From the NCBI RefSeq assembly GCF_032854445.1, contig NC_088301.1, positions 30,920,402 through 30,984,401 on the forward strand: a DNA stretch of 64,000 bases, in the 5' to 3' direction. This DNA comes from Liolophura sinensis. Lineage: Eukaryota; Mollusca; Polyplacophora; Chitonida; Chitonidae. The notes under the pieces were generated by a model, which did no database searches, was not told where the DNA came from, and saw only the letters and a list, made by a program, of their open reading frames with translations. The position numbers and the translations under genes were made by a program. Shown piece by piece: positions 39,901 to 48,900 of this stretch; the stretch's first letter is position 1; each line of letters starts with the position of its first letter.

Positions 39901-42900
39901 TGGCTGAGTTTTCTTAATTTGTCTAGTTGAGCTTAACACAAATGCTGAATGTCGGTTGAGTAATTGCACAGTCTGCTTTCCTAATGTGTCTGGCTGAGTT
40001 TTCCTAATTTGTCTAGTTGAGCTTAACACAAATGCTGAATGTCGGTTGAGTAATTACACGATCCACTTTCCTAATGTGTCTGGCTGAGTTTTCCTAATTT
40101 GTCTAGTTGAGCTTAACATAAATGCTGAATGTCGGTTGAGTAATTACACGATCCACTTTCCTAATGTGCCTGGCTGAGTTTTCCTAATTTGTCTAGTTGA
40201 ACTTAACACAAATGTTGAATGTCGGCTGAGTAATTGCACAGTCTGCTTTCCTAATGTGTCTGACTGAGTTTTCTTAATTTGTCTAGTTGAGCTTCACACA
40301 AATGCTGAATGTCGGTTGAGTAATTGCACACTCTGCTTTCCTAATGTGTCTGGCTGAGTTTTCCTAATTTGTCTAGTTGAGCTTAACACAAATGCTGAAT
40401 GTCGGTGGAGTAATTACACAATCCACTTTCCTAATGTGTCTGGCTGAGTTTTCCTAATTTGTCTAGTTGAGCTTAACACAAATGCTGAATGTCGGTGGAG
40501 TAATTACACAATCCACTTTCCTAATGTGTCTGGCTGAGTTTTCCTAATTTGTCTAGTTGAGCTTAACACAAATGCTGAATGTCGGTTGAGTAATTACACG
40601 ATCCACTTTCCTAATGTGTCTGGCTGAGTTTTCCTAATTTGTCTAGTTGAGCTTAACACAAATGCTGAATGTCGGTGGAGTAATTACACAATCCACTTTC
40701 CTAATGTGTCTGGCTGAGTTTTCCTAATTTGTCTAGTTGAGCTTAACACAAATGCTGAATGTCGGTTGAGTAATTACACAGTCTGCTTTCCTAATGTGTC
40801 TGGCTGAGTTTTCCTAATTTGTCTAGTTGAACTTAACACAAATGTTGAATGTCGGCTGAATAATTGCACAGTCTGCTTTCCTAATGTGTCTGGCTGAGTT
40901 TTCTTAATTTGTCTAGTTGAGCTTAACACAAATGCTGAATGTCGACTGAGTAATTGCACAGTCTGCTTTCCTAATGTGTCTGGCTGAGTTTTCCTAATTT
41001 GTCTAGTTGAGCTTAACACAAATGCTGAATGTCGGTTGAGTAATTGCACAGTCTGCTTTCCTAATGTGTCTGGCTGAGTTTTCCTAATTTGTCTAGTTGA
41101 GCTTAACACAAATGTTGAATGTCGGCTGAGTAATTGCACAGTCTGCTTTCCTAATGTGTCTGGCTGAGTTTTCTTAATTTGTCTAGTTGAGCTTAACACA
41201 AATGCTGAATGTCGACTGAGTAATTGCACAGTCTGCTTTCCTAATGTGTCTGGCTGAGTTTTCCTAATGTGTCTAGTTGAGCTTAACACAAATGCTGAAT
41301 GTCGGTTGAGTAATTACACGATCCACTTTCCTAATGTGTCTGGCTGAGTTTTCCTAATTTGTCTAGCTGGGCTTAACACAAATGCTGAATGTGGGTTGAG
41401 TAATTAAACGATCCACTTTCCTAATGTGTGTGGCTGAGCTTCATACAGATGCTAAATGTCGGTTGAGAAATTACACAATCGGGGCCACCGTGGCTCAGTA
41501 AGTTAGCGCGATAGCGCAAAGTAAGGACCCAGGAGTCTCTCACCAATGCGGTCGCTTGAGTTCAAGTCCAGCTCACGGTGGCTTCCTGTCCGGTCGTACT
41601 CGAAAAGGTCTTGCAACAACCTGCAGATGGTCGTGGGTTTCACCCGGTCCGTGCCCAGTTTCCACCCGCCATCGTATAAGTGAAATATTCTTGAGTACGG
41701 CGTAAAACACCAATCAAATAAATAAATAAATTACACAATCCGCTTTCCTAATGTGTCGGGCTGAGTTTCACACAGATGCTTAATGTCAGTGGAGTAATTA
41801 TACAATTCAGTTTCCTAATTTGTCTAGTTGAGCTTAACACAAATGCTGAATGTCGGTTGAGTAATTACACAATCCACTTTCCTAATGTGTCTGGCTGAGT
41901 TTTCCTAATTTGTCTAGTTGAGCTTAACACAAATGCTGAATGTCGGTTGAGTAATTACACAATCCACTTTCCTAATGTGTCTGGCTGAGTTTTCCTAATT
42001 TGTCTAGTTGAGCTTAACACAAATGCTGAATGTCGACTGAGTAATTGCACAGTCTGCTTTCCTAATGTGTCTGGCTGAGTTTCACACAGATTCTGAATGA
42101 CCATTTACAAAGCAAAAATAAAGTGACCTGAAGACAAAGCAAGGAATGTCCGATTGATTTTCGCGCCTACAGACAAAAATTCAAAATACCATAGAGAACT
42201 GGTATGTGATGAAGGAAAATATTGGAGAGAAAGTGGGGTATATGAGATCTCCCATGGTTGAAGTCGAACAAAAACAGGTAAGTTGACTGGGTTTTGAACG
42301 AAACAAACTCTTATCTCCACAGGTTTGGCAAATGGACAACTACTTTGGACAGTGACGGCAAAGATCAAAGGAAGATGTCGAGCGTCATTGGTCTTTGACA
42401 CGGAAGAGGTTCCAACGCCGTTACGTTGCCATGGTATTAACGTGAGTACTCGTCGTTACTAAGTGTAACCTCACTTTCACGCTCTTAGTGTTAATTGATC
42501 CTAATTAACGACAGATCCGAAGGGGAGCGATGGCAACAAAGGTCCTCTCAAGCTGTCTTCTATCAACCAAATCTCAGGAATACTCGTTTTTATCCAAGTG
42601 TCCTATTTCAGTTTCCGGTGGCTCAGCAATGCCTTAGTATCGGAAGTTTGTCGGATGTTACCTTAGATGCGATTCGCCATTTAAACTAAAACGCAAAATC
42701 TCATACACCTTACAGCACATACGTCGCTCTCTATGCTCGTTTTACATCACTGTCAGAACTAGACAAGACTGACCTTTGGGACCTGTGCAACGCACGTTGC
42801 CTTGTTTAGGCTTTGCCTCACCACTGGTGTCCTCAAGCGGAACTATTTAATCAGCATTTATTAATAAAATTGTTTCAGGTGTCCGTTAGAATCATAGTGT

Positions 42901-45900
42901 GCCTACGTCAGGTTAAAAAAAATGCATGTTTATCAAATATAAACAAAGATTGACACAGAATGTTTTTGTTTTCTGACATCACATTCTGCGTCATCACCGT
43001 GACCTCAGTGTCCTGGGCTTTGTTCAAAGTTCTGTGCAAAATTTGTTTGTGGTGGCATTCAGATAAAGCGAACGTTAGAGAGCGGCACTTGTTCTGTTGG
43101 GAGCCTGCCAGCAAATGAATGAAGCAATTTCAAATTTAAAAAAAATAAAACAAAGTAAACGAATCGACAGTAAAAGCATTAATCACTACACACAGAACTT
43201 TGGCGACAAAGGGAGGAGGCTTTTCTTCTGTGGATCGCTATTCAGCAGTCAGGAATTTTAGCATATTACATAATGAAATATACACTTTATGTTTACAGTT
43301 TAAACAATCCTAGTGGAAATTTCTTTCCTGTATTTTTAGTTATTGTGTTTCGAATGTTTTCACCAATAATCAGGCTATCACCAGTAATCAGCTCTGGCTG
43401 TTTCGGCTCCGGTATTAAGTCAGCACTTCATGAAGGTCAGTGGCTTTAACTCCGGACACCCCGGATTAATCCACCCACAAACCTGACAGATTTCATTAAA
43501 GAGAAAATTCTTGAACACGTGGTTAAACACCATTCAGATAAATGAATGAACAAATAAATCACATCCCGCTGCTTGTTTATATGAGAAGACAGGTGCTGTT
43601 AAAGTACGAATGGTCATTCCACTGTTTGTTGTGATGGCTGGCGCACGATGTGGACAAACTAAAGACTCATAACTGTCAATTATTTTTTGTTGTTAATTAT
43701 ATCAGAATAATTTACATATTATTGATTGCATGTTTCTGTCATCAGCAAGTCGGCTATACATCTATCTCCCTGGGTACTATTTCAAACGATTGTAAACAGG
43801 GAAGGGAGTTAACTCTTTACAAGCCTGTCTGTTTATTCTTGACAAAAATGCCCTGGTACAATACTCACACAATAAATGCATCTCGATATGGCTGAGTTTA
43901 ATCCCATGTATTAGACTTGAGAACGTTTTGTGCATTTATCGTGGCGGAACGTTGCCTTCTGTGAGTGCCCTCTGTGAGTGCCTTCTGTGAGTGCCTTCTG
44001 TGAGTGCCTTCTAGTTTCCATATTTTTGAGCCAAAATGAAGTGAGTAAACTTAAGTGGTGTTAATTTTCATGTCAGAACTGCACCGGAAGAAGAGTTGAC
44101 GTGTGAGCCTAAATGAAGGAATTTGGTGACCATAATTTTGTTTGATTCTAAGTGAACACAAAACAGGAGAGAGGCTGCTATCAAGCCAAAGATTTGTGGT
44201 CATTCACATCAAAATCAAAGTCAGAAAATATTGATGGTGTTGTGCGTCTAGAGATATAATTGATTTGTTTGGGGCTTACATCGTACTCAAGAACATTCAC
44301 TTATACGACGGTGGCCAGCTTTATGGTGGAAGTAAACCCGGAAGGGTCAGGGGGAAACCCATGACCTTCCGAAAGCTGCTGAAAGACCTTCCCACGTATG
44401 AACGGAGAGGAAGCCGGCAGGAGCTGGAGTTTAACTCACAGCAATGCAATGGTGAGAGGTTCCTGGGTCATTGTGTTGCCCTAGCACACAAGACACTAGG
44501 CCCGTCTATAGACGACCATAGCCTGGCAGCTATAGAAGGTTAATTGTCGTCGTCCTTTTCTTCCTTAGTTAAGCTACGCTGACTTCGTGGACATTCTACA
44601 CAGTGTGTCAAATTTTGACAACCTGCCCCAGCAGCTCTCCTGGATCTTCACCCTCAAGCCGGTGCTTCTTCTGCTCGGGGTGAGCGGTATCTGGGTCCTG
44701 TCTCTCATACTCGTCATTGTCCTCCTCATTGATGCTCCCAAAGCCAGTAAGACTTAACTTTTCTACATAATATACTTACTTATTTACATTTGATTATTGT
44801 TTAACGCCATATTCCAGAATATTTCACTCACATAATGGCGGCCATTTTTATGAGGGGACCCGAAGGCCCGGAATAAAACATTGACTTTCGGCAAGTTACA
44901 GACTATAAATGCATTACACATAAAAACTTACACTCCTTATTGCTTGGTGGAAAAGAAATGGTGATCAACAAAGGTATAGCATGAATGAATGACTATGGCT
45001 TAACGCCACGTCAAACAAACGTATAGTAATGCGCAAATGAACTCACTGAAACTGTATTATATACTACATGTACGTTGGTATCCGTGCCACCTTCATGGTT
45101 GTTTTTTTTTTCTGATGTATAACCCATGTACCAAGAGGTGCCTCCATGCCGCAGGAGTGTACGAGTCCTCTTGACTTAGGGATAGCGTGGAGGAATGTTC
45201 GCCGCCCACTGATTCATCGATCCCTGGTAGAGCTTTTAAATCCCCTTATTCACATTTAGTGTTCCTTCAAAATAATTAATACATGCATCTAATATTTCAT
45301 CAATTATGTCCAACACTCCACATGGCCTTCGTAGCTTTGAGGTAACTCAATATTCATCTGACAAAGTAGAATGTGTAATGGGCATGCCTAATTATATTAT
45401 AGTTACAGGTATGCCCAAGGTCACTTTTAAAGGAAAATTCATAAAGATAAAAGTCAAATATGCCCACATTAAGGCATCAAATCCATGAATCACAGATTAT
45501 CGGAGAATATCAGATTTCCTGGCCATAAAAAATCACATGCATAAAAACTCGACCTTTCATCTGGTGGCTTTAGACCATGATACATGAAAGAGACGGATAA
45601 ATCAGTGTTGCCACAGGGTGTCCGGGATATCTGTTTGATTCAATCCGCTGTAAGCATTGTCTTTGCCACAACTTATTGGTCTCTGGTTAGTGAGGTCACA
45701 GCTCTGAGGCTTTAAAGTCAGGAAGGTTTGTCAAGCAGGAGGGTTCATGGTGTGTCCCGTGCACCCTAGTTCTCTCCACCTGACAGCCAAAATATAACAC
45801 ACCAAATAAATAAATAAATTGATAAATAAATAAATGTTTGTTTTACAGGCGCTCTTCCCGTCCGTCTGACGGTGTTTCTCTTCCCCCTTCTGTTGGTTGT

Positions 45901-48900
45901 GTTTGGTTACAGTCTGCGCTGGAAGAGAAGAACCAAACAAACAGAGGTATGTCTTGTGTAGTCAAGCCTGGCACAGGAACAAATAGTGAACATGTGTGCA
46001 AAGAGAAATACTTGCATCAGAGACATCTGATATCGCTGTTGAGCAATGTATTTATATACCCCAATTTATCAGACCAAAACTGTGTTACCAAATAGCCATA
46101 TATTACAGCCTGACAAGATGCCGAAATTACACAAGACAATCTTAGTTAGTTAAATCAAAAGAGCTAATACTGCGTATTGATTATTTATTAGTGGGGGAGG
46201 CGGGGTGTCGGGGGAGGCGTAATGACCCAGGAGCCCCTCACCAATGCGGTCGCCGTGAGTTCAAGTCCAGCTCATGCTGGCCTTCACTTCTGGCCGTACG
46301 TGGGAAGGTCTTGCAGCAACCTGCGGATCGTCGCGGGCTTCCCACGGGCCCTGCCCGGTTCCCTCCACCATAATGCTGGCCGCCGTCGTATAAGTGAAAT
46401 ATTCTTGAGTATATTCTTTTTTTCCGCAGTTAAGCTTTTATTTCTATTGTTCATTAGAGAGTTTAAGGCGGGGAGATTTGTCACATAGGGTGTGGAGTTT
46501 TCTCCAACCTCCACCAGGTACATTCACCACCTATAAACCTTAACTTTCGTCCTATAGATGACAAAAAGTTACTCTGCAAAAAAGGGGGTTTTAATGTTCG
46601 TCGGTGTGAGCAGAAATCTACTTAGGCGTCCAACAGTGACATAGCGTACTATAAAATGCAATCCTTACTAATTTGGAAAGATGTGCTTTCCAAATACTAA
46701 TCTGATATTAAGCCACTTAGTATATATGGCATATAAGTGAAATTGCCATGTGTTAGCTGCAGTCAAGTGTATACTCAAATCTGTCATTCATATATGCAAA
46801 CGTTAAGAGCCTCTAAGAGGCTCATCCGTGTACTGCGCATGTCTCACTACACGTCCCATCTCTGCATAATTGTGGATGATTCGTCTACGGCTTGGCGTCA
46901 AGAGGTCAGACAGCAGCGTAGCTAAGGGAGATGGTTAGCACCCATTACAATAACCAAAGGACAAGAAATGTAATATTCTTATGTAAATGTACGAGGTACA
47001 GCTACCATCATATAAATAAATACTGACACGTTATATTTCAGTTTTCCATGCAAATGTTCAACAGTTGCGTTCTGGTGAATCAACAGCTACACGAGACAGG
47101 ACGACCTCTCATTATCACGTCAGCCCGCACTGAGACAGACACGTTCCATGTATCCTTTGTAACCACTGATGTATCGACCCATTAAGAAACTATAATTGAA
47201 TTATACCACCGCAAATAATTAACTCGTCCATTTCTTTGTTTTGATTTACCGTGGCGTTCTTTGCGTCGTACAGTTGTGCTTTTTGGGCCAACGTAGCGTA
47301 TCCCTATAAGACCATATATCGCATGATTGAAACTGAAAGAACTTTTAACGAATAGTTATACCTCGAAAACCGGAAGTAAGAAACATTGTCTCCTCTCTTC
47401 TTCCCATTTATGGATAATTTACTCCTTGGTGTTATAAGGCTCGCTACAAAGCTGAAATTTTATTCCATGGTATATCTAATTGTTATCAAACGGTCAATAG
47501 TTAATCGAAATAGTGTGGACTTAAAGTACTTGTCACTTCCTTTATCCAACACGAGTTCAGTTCAGAGTGTGTGTATGCAAAGCCAAGGTCACCAGTGAAT
47601 CCCTCTTCTGGAGCTGTCCTTACATCAGCCCATGCCCTTGTGGACACTAACTTGATTTAGATATTTGTTTTTGTTTCTCAACCACAGCTAGTCAAACTTT
47701 CCAGTTCTGTTTAATTCCTTAACATCTTTACAAGATATACTTCCTTCATTTCAGCGTTGGAGAATGTATGGTGAGATGTCAACTGTAGCTTATCTCTTTT
47801 AGCCAGTCGCCTATATTCAGTTGTCTGTAAAATCGGTCATACATGCAAAATTGCCCAACGTTAATGAAATGTAACCCCATAAATAATATGTCATGTGTTG
47901 AACATCTCTATTCTTGCAAGGAAAATGCATTTAGAATTCTTTCTCTAATTCATAATGTTTAACTCCATAAGCCTAGTTTCAACAACAAAGAACAAGTGGC
48001 ATGCTGGACAATGAGCACGGAGAGTAATATACTTTACAACAAATCGAGCTACATGCATTTAGAACAAACTGTACGCTGTAATACAGCCTGTCTGGGCGAA
48101 TAGACTACATTGTTTATTACAACATCCATATTGCCGTGAGATCATTACAAGCGGTTTAATCTTAATTAAAATTTCTAAATTAAAAGCTATAATATAAATT
48201 GTATATTACTAAGGGATGTTTGTCACTCACTGATTTAATTTTTTCCTATGAGTCCAAGCAATACTGTTGAAGGCTTGTTCATTGACAAAGAATGTTTTGA
48301 TCAAGGAAGCTGTATTTTTTGTTTGCCAAAACGTATTGTGAATACGTTGAATGCAACAAATTGCAAAGAAATCGCTTATTTGTGGAAAGTATTTGTTCAC
48401 AGAATGAAGTTCAACGTTTCCTACACCAACTGTCAGAAGAACAAACAACGAAAGTTACATCGATGAATGAGACGACATTTTTAGACATAGATTTGTTGCA
48501 ACAGGTAAATTCAAACAAGATATGCCAACACCTCAGATATCTCACAAAGTTTCTTGTGAGCAAAAGAGTCTGTTTCAAAGCGCATGCGCAGTTCTGTGCG
48601 CTTGCTCCTTTTTTATCACTCTCACCGCCAGGAGTTTGACCTGTCGAACCCGTGATTAGGCTTGTTAAGGCTTAGCCTAACCACCGATGTCCTTGCGGGG
48701 AAGTATGATACGAATTTTTCAGTAAACTTGCTTAAGGTTTCCGAATCATGTTGTGTATATTTTAGGTAAAGAGAATGCAAATATATGAATAGACATAAAG
48801 GATGAGTCAGCGCTTTCATTTTTTCTGACATCACTTAATGCTCATCACTGTGACCCAGTGACCTTGGCGTTGTTTCAAGATTTCTTTGCAGAAATTGCCT

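Larger units (their letters stand above)
35625..42098 (+). repeat. 90 bp satellite array in intron 2 (about 65 units)
   Basis: Unit CTTTCCTAATGTGTCTGGCT, GAGTTTTCCTAATTTGTCTA, GTTGAGCTTAACACAAATGC, TGAATGTCGGTTGAGTAATT plus a ten-base variable end (ACACGATCCA, GCACAGTCTG or ACACAATCCA). Some units are only about 69 bp and lack one of the two CCTAAT-GTCT-GTTGAG sub-blocks, so the 90-mer probably arose from the 69-mer by a 21 bp internal duplication. Because 90 is divisible by three, the minus strand has long open frames with a 30-residue period; these are not genes. Two SINEs interrupt the array. Confidence 0.96.

Noticed and set aside
35859-41289. Several minus-strand open frames of 81-171 codons with a 30-residue repeat
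   Set aside because: They come from the 90 bp satellite period being divisible by three. They start and stop at unit variants, have no splice or promoter context and lie antisense in an intron.
42323-42441. Frame of exon 3 containing an RRYVAMV stretch and a mid-exon TGA
   Set aside because: The phase carried from exon 2 gives a different, fully open frame that matches the TMEM268 N-terminal pattern, so there is no premature stop.
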